DNA of 64,000 nucleotides, taken from Aspidapion aeneum (Eukaryota > Arthropoda > Insecta > Coleoptera > Brentidae). The DNA is taken from NCBI GenBank assembly GCA_963576565.1, contig OY755046.1, positions 46,246,786-46,310,785 on the forward strand. The letters are read 5' to 3'. Below, piece by piece: positions 10,528 through 21,329 of this stretch (its first letter is position 1; the number at the start of each line of letters is the position of its first letter). The notes below the pieces were generated by a model. That model worked only from the letters and a program-made list of their open reading frames with translations. It was not told the origin of the DNA and searched no databases. The position numbers and the translations under genes are program-made.

Positions 10528-10655
10528 GTTGACTGAAACAGTGGCGTTATCTGATTGGGCCACAAGGTGGCTGCATCTTAACAAAGGAGAGGAGATTTTA
10601 GGATCAGTGCAAAAAATTTAAAATTAGAGATATGTTATTTAATATCACCCTGTAA

Positions 10656-10824
10656 CAGTGGCGCACCCAGGTATATTTATTGGAGGGGGGAGCCCTCTTG
10701 GAGGGGGGGAGGCGAGACCTCATGTTTTCGTTTTTTATACTATTTTATCTTTTTATTCATGAAATATGTGGAAAATATCTAAAAAAATTGGCATGGGCTC
10801 GCCCCTCCCGTGGGTCCGCCCATG
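10656..10824 (+). mobile_element. hAT-like MITE, second copy
   Basis: It starts CAGTGGCGCACCCAGG and shares the body of the 10361 copy (G-rich block, ggcgagac, tcatgaaatatgtgg and aaaatatctaaaaa). The right end, gggtccgcccatg, has drifted. A further partial start, cagtggcgtta, lies at 10540. Confidence 0.75.
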
Positions 10825-10829
10825 CATGT

Positions 10830-11295
10830 AAACTATTTTAAAATGGATTTTAATTAAATTCAAATTAAAGATAAGGAGCCGAACGTTACGAAAAGTACCG
10901 TCCGCAACCAGAAACTTCTGTTTGTATTTCAGAAAGTTTCAAATATATTGCGAAAATTATTGCTCCCGGTGCACATGTTATATTTCAAATTAGCAATTAG
11001 ATTTTGTATTGTAAATTTAAATACGGACTCGGACCGAGAGACGACGGAAAAGTTCCGAACTATATTGGGATTCTAGCGTGGAAAATTGGATGATTTCTAG
11101 CTTCTGATAATAATGGTCGTAACGAGGCGACATCGGCATTCAAATTAGCTGTTTGACTTAAAATTCTACAACAGAAAAAGCAAATTTTAATCTAAAACGA
11201 TAAATATAAAACTCTTTATTTTAAAACAACGATAGTAGTAGTTATACATGAACTAATAATAGAAATCTGTGCACAAGAGAACAATTCCTGAGTGT
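10830..11295. other. Unassigned sequence
   Basis: No motif or repeat recognised. Confidence 0.4.
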
Positions 11296-11299
11296 TGTA

Positions 11300-12250
11300 C
11301 CCTAAGTATTATACAGCCAATTTACAAAAAAGGTCTAAAGCTAAACTGCCAGAACTACCGAGACGTAAAACTGTTAAACCCAGGGCTGACTGTAATCCCA
11401 ACACCTCAAATCAAATATTTGTTATAAGTTCTAGAAACAGTCTATAAATACAACTTAAATATATATAGTTTTTATATAGATTTTAAACAGGCTTTTGACA
11501 GCGTAAATCGTGAGAGAATGACACTATGGAAATACCCTCAAAATACATTAAGCTTACCAACGCTTCTATCCAGGGTTCCAAAGCAATAGTAAGAATAAAT
11601 AACCACTTCTTAGAGCCATTTTGTGTATAGGTTATTTCATTACTGTTTAATTTGCTCCCTATTTGATCGAAACTATAACAGTGCTTGATATGGTTGATAT
11701 AAAAGCCAGACCACAAGGACTAAAAGTGAATGACTAAACTAAATACTTAAACTTCTAAGGAAACAACTAGAAATGTGCTTATTTTCAGGTTATAGTTTCG
11801 AGCAAGTGAAAATATCACATAAAGAAAGAAAACATTATTACAGAGGAAATGAACCAGAGAATAATCAACGGAAACAAAGCTTTTCATACTCTGCTCAAGT
11901 CAAAGATTTTAACAAGATCTCTCAAACAAAAAATCCGAACTAAAATAAGGCCGGTTGAAACATATGGATATGTACCACAGCGAATGAAAAAGAACCAAAG
12001 ATATAGAAGATTAGCTTGGTTGGGACATGTACAGAGAATGAATGACAAAATAACACTAAGAAAAATAATGAATTATAGACCTGCAGGAAGGAGTGTAAGA
12101 GGGAGGTAAAAAAGAAGTGCATAAACGATGTCGAAAATGACATCAAGAATATGGGAATAAGAAGGTAGCAAAGAATCGTACTAAACAAAACAGGACAGAA
12201 TGGAAGGCTCTTATTAATCAGACTAAAGTCGACCAGGGGTTATTATACCT
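11300..12250 (+). mobile_element. Decayed LINE with RT and C-terminal remnants
   Basis: Reverse-transcriptase motif A is readable at about 11475-11515 as FYIDFKQAFDSVNRERM. Upstream, NYRDVKLLNPG (about 11353-11385) fits the NYRxISLL block. The C-terminal region is preserved at about 12005-12110 as RYRRLAWLGHVQRMNDK followed by GRSVRGR, the usual RLxWxGHVxRMxxxR...GRRxRGR ending of RTE/CRE-like insect LINEs. Stops and shifts occur throughout. The 3' end runs into an agaagaagtagtagtt tail at about 12257-12272. Clade uncertain. Confidence 0.7.
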
Positions 12251-12274
12251 TTTAAAGAAGAAGTAGTAGTTATG

Positions 12275-13620
12275 CGTGTATTAGGGACACCTGCGCCTGT
12301 CCGTCTTTCGTATAAAGAGCAGAAGTTTGAGTATTCTTATAGTTAGATGGTTCAATTTGATTCGTAGAAGTGAAGCAATTATCGCTTGGTCTAGAAACAA
12401 TGAAAAGTTAAAACTTGCGAGAGATAATTTCCAAGTGCGCATGCATGAGTTTCGGTACGTGATGGTGTCAGCTGTGTGGACGTAATTTTTGTATATTTTG
12501 CATCTAATGTCTTAAAAAGCTCGGGAAATTCGACTCATTGTTGTGGATCTAACTTTTCTCGCAGAAAAGCTAAGATTTACGTAATTATGGTTTCCATTAT
12601 TCCCAACCATCCTTATGTATGTAGCATTTTTTGTAACCAGGTACCTAAAAAAAATTCTTACATAAAAAATTAAAAAACGCATAAGATTGCTCTAAAATTG
12701 CTTACTAGAATACTCTTTACACTGTCCCCAATAAACCCGCACAATTGTATCTAGGATATCTATAAATTTAATCCGCAATTGATAAGTTTTTAACAAATTA
12801 AAAATCTAGTGTTTAAAAAAATAATAACCATAACCTTAAATGTTTAACAAATTATCAAGTCATGTGGTCACGTGGGACGGAGTATGTTCAAAAACCACTA
12901 AGCGTAATGTATGTGCGGTAACCGAAGTCCTGTCTGTCCCAGCCAAAGCAACTGAATTAGTCGCATGTGAGAAGAAAGAAGAAGTATTAGGGACCATTCT
13001 TAAATGTCGTACCGCTCAAGGAGAAAGGGGACTTTCGCCTTGCGTTACACTCAATATTTTTTATTATTGTATTCTTCTTGAAACTAAGACAAATCAAAGG
13101 AGGGATTTAAGAATCCTAATTTTCTCTTTAGCTAATTTATGAATCTTCCCTTATTGGTGATATAAGCTGTATGTTGATTATAAATTGAAAAACTTAAATG
13201 TTGTGTGTTTTGTGTTCAATACAAGTTATTTTAATTTGAATAAACGGTTATTTTATTGCCCTTATAAAAAGAACATTTTGTTGCATAATAAGCTAATAAA
13301 AAATAGCCTATAGCCAACAAAAACATTCCGAGGCCTCGTCGGTTTATCAAACGATATCTGGACACAATAAATAAATGCACAAATAGGAAAACCGAAGCTA
13401 TCTTCTAGTTAAATCGGCGCTTTCAGAACTGATAAGGGCACTTTCCGGCGTCGCTCTTTTTGAACGGAAATGCCCAGTACTCTTCCGGTATATCTCGCGG
13501 GGACGCTTATATGTACGAAATCTATAGCTTATTTGCTGATATTTCGTTTTTATAAAACATAAAACAGGCAATAGGTTTCTAGCCCTTGTCCTAGTCTAAA
13601 GTAGAAGCTAATTCTTGATA
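12275..13620. other. Unassigned sequence with one dispersed-repeat segment
   Basis: At 12815-12960 the words cataaccttaaa, gtcacgtgggacggagta and gtcctgtct recur in direct orientation at 14850-14970, so the two segments are copies of one dispersed repeat. Nothing else is recognised. A 100-residue ORF at 12840-13142 crosses this repeat and has no domain signature. Confidence 0.5.
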
Positions 13621-13623
13621 TGA

Positions 13624-14183
13624 TAATTAGGGGACGGGGACGATTCGCCGCGGGGACAATTCGCCGCCGGCCGATTTGTCGCGGGGACAATAATTCGCCG
13701 CGAGATTTTTGTTTTATGATATTACTATTCGCAATTGTTTAAACATTTTAATTTAGCTTGACTTCCTATAATATATTTGTTTAGTTGTTTGGTTATACCC
13801 TTTTTCAAACTTTCAACGTCAACTAGGTATTTGGTGGTTAATATACAATTCAACATTTTTTTTGTTGAAATTTCTTAAAGTTCCGAGTTCCGCCATTTTG
13901 GATCCACCATTTTATTTATTGTTTTAATAAAAAAAATGTTGAATTGTATACTAACCACCAAATATGGAAAAGTTTGAAAAAAGTTATAACCAAACTAATA
14001 CACAAATATATTATATGAAGTCAAGCTCAATAAAGATGTTTAAACAATTGCCAATGGTAATATCATAAAACAAAAAATCTCGCGGCGAATTGTCCCCGCG
14101 GCGAATCAACCGACGGCGAATTGTCCCGCGGTGAATCCGCCGCGGCGAATCGGCCGCGGCGAATTGTCCCATCCCCGATAATT
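13624..14183. mobile_element. Foldback element with GC-rich repeated ends
   Basis: Arms at about 13624-13863 and 13929-14183 are inverted repeats of each other along their full length, including gagattttt(t)gttttatgatatt and atttggtggtta. The outer 70-100 bp of each arm consists of repeated variants of cgcggcgaattgtcccc. The outermost ends read ggggacggggac and cccatccccg. The loop is about 65 bp. No coding capacity. Single-armed relatives of the GC-rich end occur at 26055-26115 and 28808-28925. Confidence 0.9.
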
Positions 14184-15999
14184 GGAAAGAACAAAATTAA
14201 AGCTTTCGTAGCTTTCGAGTTAAAATGAGTTTGTTTCTCTTGGATTTTCTCTTGGGTTTTTCAACAGCTTTGCCCCCAGGCGGTGCCATTATCCAATTGA
14301 AACCAACAAGGAAAATTTAAATTTGGATAATTGACATCGTTTTGTTGTTGTTGTTGGGTTTTAGAGCACTCGAACATAAAAGGTAATTTAGCTGCTTCCC
14401 CTCCTTTCTTACCAGATTTTCTATAATCAGACAATTCAAATAGATTATAAATTTGCCCCCTCTTAAGTAAAGAAAGCCATGGAATTCAGAAACCTGCCCC
14501 TTCTCCTGTTTTGGGCTGGATACGCCATTGTAACTGTGGCTGGTTTAATTGTGCACTTAAGCTTTCTGCCTCTTATATCAAATACTTTATAGCATAAATA
14601 CATGTTTAAAAAATCGAAAAGTGAAGCACTCATAGCTGGCTTTGGAAACACTGGCAAATTGAAATTGCGTGTGTTTTGTCATGTCGACAGACAGCTGCTA
14701 TGTGGGTGGAGGCCATCTTGACATTTTGAGGTAGATTTGTCATGTAAAATTATGTTTTTTTTCTGTGAAAAAATGGGAACTAGTTCTCGTAAAACATAAA
14801 AAATGTCCGGAAAAATGTCAATCAACTAGTTTTTAGAATAAAATAATAGACATAACCCTAGAAATTTAACAATTGTCAAATAATGTAGTGACGTCACGGA
14901 GTAGGTTCCAAACCCACCAAAACTAACGCATGCGCAGTAAACAAAATCCTGTCTAGCCGAAACAGGAACATTAAGAATTAAATAGAGGTTCCGGCTTCAA
15001 GCATCGCATGTGAGAATTTGTCTTATAATAACACCCAAAGGATAATGTAAATTTCTTGAAATAACTTTTTAATTTTAAGTATACATGTGTTATCACAATG
15101 GTTTAGGTGAGTGACATTGCTAGATAGTGATATACCACCTTATCTAACGTAACCTTAATAGTGGCAGCAATCAAAGTACAACAAAGCAGATAAAGGAACT
15201 CATCATTAAACTAAGACGGTTAGAGAGATACTTACTAACCGAAATGTCGTGTTTAAAACAAATAAAGGGAGTGGAAGAGACCTGTTGTATTGTAAATTGC
15301 CTAGACCTGTCCGGAAAGATCCTGCTTCCCCCTAACATAACCTCCCTGGTCAACGGCCGGTCTGGGCAGGTTATCAGCAGGCGTCAAATTTTAGTCGCAA
15401 AAAACCGTTCGGGATTTTTAAACAAAATTGTTGAAATAAAAAGTTTGAAATTATTTGTTTACAAAAAATTGTATTATGGTTTAAAACTAAAAATTCTTGT
15501 TACCTTTTAATAATTTGGAGGACATTTTAAGCCCCTATGCCAGTGCTATAGACACTGTGATTTACTATTAATAGAATTCAACGAACATAACAAAAGGAAA
15601 ATATTCTACTAAACAAAAGTTTCTGAAGCTGTGGTAATTTTTCATTATATTCATATTTGCGAAATGTACGGCAACAAAATTAGCAAATGCACAAGAATCA
15701 ACTACATAGACCAACCAGTTCATTATAGACATAAATTATCCGTAAATTGGAGGATGAACTTTAGCAATATTCCAAATGATACAATTTTCAGATAATTAGG
15801 AAAGCATATTTCATTTCGACAAACCGTATCTGTTATCAGAATGAGCGAAACTTTCCCAAAGCTATCATTAATGTAGTTTCCATTATTAGTTTTTGCGTGT
15901 TGTGATGACGTTGTTTCTGCGGCGTATCTGGGCAATTTTGGGGAGGGTAAAAATAATTAGACAAGAAACTTAAGAATGAAAATAATAAAATACCTATTT
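14184..15999. other. Unassigned sequence with dispersed-repeat segments
   Basis: The 14850-14970 segment copies 12815-12960. At 15210-15270, ggttagagagatacttactaacc and tcgtgtttaaaacaaataaag recur near 47582-47630, which looks like the 3' end of a shared retroelement. No gene recognised. Confidence 0.5.
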
Positions 16000-16004
16000 T
16001 TATG

Positions 16005-16985
16005 TATTCTTCTTCTTAGTATGCCGTCTCTTTATCGATGGTAGGCGATCCATCTAGCAATCATAATAAAACTATAGAAGCCGCTGTTCTGAAAATATCA
16101 GTAGGCGTGCAGCCGGATCATCTTCTTAAATCTTTTAACCAACAGTTTTGTCGTATTCCAACTGACCTTCGGCCTTGATCGTTCCCTCAATTATCAGCCT
16201 AAGCAGCCTATATTTCTCACCTAACATTACATGCCCTATGTATCTGTTCATTATCTCCTTGTTTGTAACAAGAAGTTCAAGTGGTCCGCATTTGGAGGTC
16301 CAGGATGATGATGCGGGAGGTAAAAAACTGTTTCATGTTTTCGAACGCTTGTTCAATTCGAGTCCTAATTTCTATTGTGGAATTGCACTGGCAATTGACA
16401 TTTTTATCCAAATGTTTGAAGGTTTTAACTTTTTGTAAGACGCATCCATTTACTGTTAATTTGGCAATAGTATTTGTTTTTATAAACACTACTAATTTTG
16501 TCCTTATTGCGTTGATGTACAGACCATGTTCTTCGCTGTCTTAAACTATACGGTCCATCATAAACTGTAGGTCATCTATATTATCTGCAAGAATTACGGT
16601 ATCGTCTGCATATCGCTGTCTTGAACTATACGGTCCATCATAAACTGTAGGTCATCTATATTATCTGCAAGAATTACGGTATCGTCTGCATATCGGATGT
16701 TGTTAATTACTATTCCATTGACTTTTATACCTTCTAACATGTCAGCCATAGCCTCTATAAAAATAGTTTCGGAATAAATGTTAAACAGCAATTGCGATAA
16801 GATACAGCCCTGTCTAACCCCCTTTTTAAGCAGTGTAGCCTCAGATATTTGGTTCCAATACAGCTGTAAGATAATACTAATTTCTTCCTTGTCAATACCG
16901 ATCTTACTAAGAATTTCATAAGTCTGTCGTATTTTACGCAGTCGAAAGCTTTACGATAATCAATTTTATGTATTACCCACTATTA
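16005..16985 (-). mobile_element. Decayed LINE, RT domain to C-terminus
   Basis: On the minus strand the motifs run in order. IDYRKAFDCVKYDRL (RT motif A) lies at about 16965-16920. RYADDTVILADNIDDLQFMM (the YADD catalytic box) lies at about 16705-16645, and FKHLDKNV near 16420. The ending YIGHVMLGEKYRLLRLIIEG lies at about 16245-16185, followed by EGQLEYDKTV. This is the layout of the common RTE/CRE-like insect LINEs. It is interrupted by stops and an 80-bp tandem duplication spanning the YADD region. Confidence 0.8.
16534..16693. repeat. 80-bp tandem duplication within the LINE
   Basis: Units start at 16534 and 16614 with cgctgtctt(a/g)aactatacgg and are otherwise nearly identical. The duplicated segment encodes the YADD box and the following region on the minus strand, so two catalytic boxes now lie in tandem in a dead copy. 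The near-identity shows it arose well after the element inserted, or is very young. Confidence 0.95.
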
Positions 16986-17849
16986 TTGATTACTCTACTA
17001 TAGACCTTGTTAGAGGCCTTGTATATATTTGACGGATAAATTTTCCCAGCAGTTGGCAAGTCATATTACCCGCTGTTTCTAGCCCAATCTAGATTACCTG
17101 TGTAAGAATAAAAATCTTGTGTAATGCCGACCGGCAGATACCAACTGTCAACATATATCAAGGGCTTCTGACAAGGACTAGAGCATTTATTATTACAGGG
17201 ATTTTGGTCTGTTAACGTTAATATAAAAAAAAGATGTCAAAACTTATGTACAGTTGCAAAAAATTGCAAAAGAAAGAGTAAAAACAAAATAAAAATAATA
17301 AATTGGCATAATATTCTTATTGGTGTTTGACTTTGGAAAAAGGTCTGATCGACCGTGGCATACCAATTGACCATAAAATAGAGAAAAAGAGGGCTAAAGT
17401 GAAAAATTGACTCGATTTTCCCGGCCCGATGAATCGCGGCGAGAGTTTCTTTCCGCAATTGACCAGTTAATCTTTTAAAGGATGGCTCGAACCGTAAAGT
17501 GGCTTTCCAGTCTTACACCTGCGATAAAAATTGGCCTCAAGGTGTAAACATATTACCGAATCCCTGTATATATATGTGTATTGGTTTAATTTTTAGTAAT
17601 ATTATCCTTTTTGAGTTGTAATTGACCACGAAAAATAGTCGGCGTATTGCTCATAAAAAAACTAGCTAAAAATTACTTACGCTAAGAAAACCAAGATAAA
17701 AATAATGGGCTTTTTTGTTCTTGACGTGTTTTTATGTTATATTTATGGTAAATGACAAAGTGATGAGGCATATAAGTTAATTTAGGTAAGAAGGTAGATC
17801 TTGCGGTGAATTGTTATACCACATGTACAGCTTTTTATAATCCTGTTAA
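16986..17849. other. Unassigned sequence
   Basis: No recognisable motif. Upstream remains of the minus-strand LINE may reach about 17100 but cannot be read. Confidence 0.4.
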
Positions 17850-18430
17850 GCGCCGAGTTCTATGATCCTCAGTTCTTCTAGAGGGAAGTATGGAATACCA
17901 AGAACGTTACGTCTTGTTCTGGCACAACCCAAGACATCCATACAACAGATGTCTTATGCTCTTACGTTCCTTCTTGTCCCTGCAATTACGACAGTTGTGG
18001 TTTACCAGGAGATTTAAATGGCATGCGCTCCGAAGACGCACTTACCTGCAATAATAGAAGCCACAACTGCCTTGAGATACTGCGAGTTGCTATTCCTACT
18101 CATCTTCTTTCTGCTACCTTTACCACAGTATTGTTAATGTGAGACCAAGCTCACTGAGACTGTAAATTTAGCAACCGTCTTTGATTACACCTTCTTTCGT
18201 TAGGTGAGCGGCGAACTCGTTAAATTGTATACCCGAGTCACGATGTCGGTTCGTCAACTCATGTAAATTTTCCTGACATCTTCGAACAAGGTTCGAGTTA
18301 GTGCTGTAGGAGTTCGTGGCATCAAGGGTACGAAGAAGCCCTAATCGAGCTAAAAGACCTACAAGTTTTCTACGCGGACTGTAAGGAGCTGCAGAGGCAT
18401 ACTGAATGTGCATTGGAAGCATAAACAAAG
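17850..18430 (-). mobile_element. LOA-like LINE remnant: RNase H and C-terminal region
   Basis: The minus strand frame at 18168-18428 reads RTLDATNSYSTNSNLVRRCQ and ENLHELTNRHRDSG, then QFNEFAAHLTKEG. This matches the late RNase H region of LOA/R1/I-type LINEs (NSxLVxxC..xLxxL...VxLxWVPGHSGxxxNExADxLAKEG), with the WVPGHSG core lost. Further along the minus strand, HLNLLVNHNCRNCRDKKERK (about 18015-17955) is the C-terminal Cys-His module, and HLLYGCLGL follows. Order and spacing fit one element copy. Confidence 0.7.
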
Positions 18431-18589
18431 GTTAGTGGACGAAGATCAGGCATACATTCAGCGCTGGCAAAGCCCAACCGGTTTTACTTCTTCCACTTCA
18501 AATGTCAAAAACTAGCTTGAATTATTAAAGATACGATATACCATTAGAAAAACAATTAACATTTGGCTTATAAAATAAAACTTGCCAAA

Positions 18590-19120
18590 CCAGAACAAAA
18601 AACTTTAGTTTTTGAGGTTAGAAAACCCTTGGACCAGTCACAGCGCATATCGCCAGTTCTGGTTGCGGTCTCGAGCTCCTCTGAAAGTGGTTTGGCGTTA
18701 GCCGCTTTCGAATGGATTATGTCAATCAGTTTTGGCAAGCTGGAGCAATTTCCGAAGGAGTGATGCCAATTTTGGTTTGGCTACAGGCGCCGGTCTCTTT
18801 AAATATGAAGAACATGGCCGTGGACGAGCTAGCAATGGCCGCAACCTTGGCCCGTCTGATCGCGCCCGAGAAAGCCCTTGGCATCACACAAAATGTTGCG
18901 AAAAAATGCGCAAAACTAACTGATCAATTCTAAGGAGTTTAAAAAATAATCCTGCAACAAGAGAGCTAGGAATACTAAAGAACTTACGATAAAGCGAATC
19001 CGTATAATGGTAGGGTTTTATACGAGACACTGTCGATTAAGAGTATAATTGCACAGAATGGGTCTAATGGAGAAGACTGAGTGCAGAATTTGTTTGAAGG
19101 ATGAAACGGTTAGGGATGTA
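18590..19120 (+). mobile_element. LOA/R1-like LINE remnant: RNase H to C-terminal region
   Basis: On the + strand, MPILVWLQAPVSLNMKNMA at 18763-18820 corresponds to VxLVWVPxHxGxxGNExA. DELAMAATLARLIAPEKALG and ITQNVAKK follow (to about 18910), like the DELARxxS...GPEPALGI region after RNase H. Near 19020-19110, FYTRHCRLRV and CRICLKDETVRDV give the Cys-His module. A stop interrupts at 18931. The copy faces the minus-strand remnant at 17850-18430, so they are separate insertions. Confidence 0.7.
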
Positions 19121-19389
19121 CATAGCTCGACACATCAAATGCAACAGAAATTCATATTTATATTTTTAAAATGTTGCTCTTATTGTTTACAGTTTTGGAC
19201 CACATAAACTAATTTTGTTTTATTTTGACTTTATTGAATCCCAATAGCTGCTGTTGGTATTTTAAGTTGGACCACAGGCTCCTCTGATTCGAAAAAATAA
19301 CATATGTATTTTATATAAAATCAGCGTACATGCGTTTTATGTATGGGGAACTATACTGTTTCCTAAAAACAGCTCACATAATTTAAACA

Positions 19390-19480
19390 GTACCTCACCC
19401 AAAGTAGTTGCCAGTCTGTTTAAAGGACTGGATATATAGTGATGAGGGATTACCCTATAGTGAGTCAAAATAGACATTTA
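19390..19480 (+). mobile_element. LINE 3'-end fragment
   Basis: The words gttgccagtctgtttaaagg and gactggatatatagtgatgag match 3' ends at 6075-6125 and 40850-40890 of the LOA/R1-like family. It is separated from the Cys-His module ending near 19120 by about 270 bp of unrelated sequence, so an insertion probably split this copy. Confidence 0.6.
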
Positions 19481-19884
19481 AGTGGTCGCTGTGGAAGGTT
19501 CGGGTAAGCTACACACATTAGCAGTTACAAAAAGATTTTGGAGAATTTTAGGTTTAAATTTAAAATGAATATGATAATTGTTTGTGTCCCTTTAATCTAT
19601 CGCAAAATTAAGCCGTAGAAATTAATACCGTTCAAGTGGCGCACCATCCATTTTCCAGTATGTTCAGACAGCAGGATAATTGACGAGTGGCCTATTAAGC
19701 ACATTCACGCCCAATGATTAGGATTAACACTAAAACCGGTCCAAATACACACACAATTGTTCGCCATCCGAACTAATCCAGAAGTCGCACTGGCAACAGT
19801 ATTGTTGCAGAAGGTCAGCATATACATATCAAGCTCATGTTGATCCAGATAATTCACAACCACATAGAATTCTTCTTCCAAACT

Positions 19885-19945
19885 TTATCACGGCTTTATT
19901 ATTTGAGGGGAGGCGTTATCAACTAATAGCAAAAAGCGCTCAGTA
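19885..19945 (-). pseudogene. Possible pogo/Tigger-type DDE fragment
   Basis: The minus strand reads ERFLLLVDNASPQIIKP and then a stop. LLLxDNAxxH is the second catalytic region of pogo/Tigger transposases. The motif is short, the rest of the region (19500-20080) shows no supporting domain, and a chance match is possible. Confidence 0.35.
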
Positions 19946-20190
19946 ATTTTGAAAAATTGCCTTTAAAAATATTGAAGCTCAGAAAAAGTTTCAAACTTAC
20001 TTACCCTAAATTTCGCAAAAATCTGGAAACGTTGGGGGAAGCCACCCCCTATAAACCCCATTGGTGACGCTGATGAAAATTAGTGTATTATGGTCCTTTC
20101 ATGTTGCCATCAGAACAGTAATAACGTAAGTCCAAGACATTCTATTAAAAAATTACATTATAATATTTTTAGGTGTAATGCAAGGTAGGG

Positions 20191-21329
20191 TACGCAGTAG
20201 ATTATTTTTGCAACTTATTTCCTTAGTCGGTCTTTATAAGTAAGTATGTTTTGTTATTTTATTTTTCAGTCTGGTAATGATTTTCTGATGGGTTCAAAAG
20301 AATAAGGAATTATATAAGTCGACTTATTTTCTTAGTTCTCAATCTTTTACACTAAGAAGAAGAAATCATGATCATCATAAAGAAACCATCTGGCTCATCC
20401 ATCTCAAGTGGTAGAAAATATGGCTGAAAATTTTCAGATCTAAAAATTGGAGAACTGAAAATTAGAAATTCATTTTCTTAGGTTTGAAATTTTTTCACAT
20501 GATGGTATGTTTTATCTGTGTAAAAAATATTAGCCCGGCTTTTATTTATAATCACAATCAGACTCTCTCAGATCCAATATAGTTAATTAATTTTTTGCTC
20601 GCTAAAAGTCGCAGATCGAAAAAGCTGCAAGAAACCAAAATCTAGATAAGGAATTCAATCTGTATCATGGAATCTACCAATGACTCATCATGTTCAACGG
20701 ATAGGAAAAAGAAACATTCCCGTTGAAATAATATTTTCTAGTAGATTCTTATTATTATTTGGCATGCTAATATATACCCGTAGCTTAATTTAGGTTTTAG
20801 GTTTGGGCTAAATATCTTAAAAACTGCGAGAGCTATCGAAAATCGAAAAAAAAATATATTTTAAGAGTCTGTAAATTGCCAACGAAGCGTTTGCGTACTT
20901 ATGTGCTGAACTTTCAGTCTTAGAATAAGACAAATAATCACACCTCATTTGTTCGTGGGTCTAAAAAAAATTATACAATTGAATAAGTCAAGTTGAGGGG
21001 CATCAGAAAAGTCTGGCAAGGCTTTGGGGCTTGTAACTAACAGCCAGATTGTATTTTAAGCCTTTGTTATAATACAGCCTATTATCTCATAAACTTTCAG
21101 AAATAAGGAAATAAGAATATCCTTCCATCCTTCCATCCATCCATCCTTAGAGAGGGGCCAGAATATTTTACTTTGTTAGTAAAACAATTTTTATTAATAA
21201 AAAAATAAGTTCCTTTAACCACATTGGAAAACACCCATTCATAAAACAAATTTTGCGTACAATTGATCAATGACTATCTATCGATATTTGCTGACTAAGA
21301 AAATAAGTTCCAAAAATATTCACTGCGAT
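20191..21329. mobile_element. Inverted-repeat element, about 1.1 kb, non-coding
   Basis: The left end (20191-20229) reads tacgcagtagattatttttg and then caacttatttccttagtc. The right end (21291-21329), reverse-complemented, reads atcgcagtgaatatttttgg and then aacttattttcttagtc. Together the arms match at roughly 33 of 38 positions. A further copy of the inner word occurs at 20322 (cgacttattttcttag). No transposase is seen inside. The exact termini and target duplication are unclear. Confidence 0.65.
21121..21149. repeat. Short CCATC-type microsatellite
   Basis: Seven near-perfect cttccatc/catc repeats in a row, inside the inverted-repeat element. Confidence 0.8.

Noticed and set aside
12840..13142. 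100-codon plus-strand ORF
   Set aside because: Overlaps a dispersed repeat whose other copy (14850-14970) does not keep the frame.
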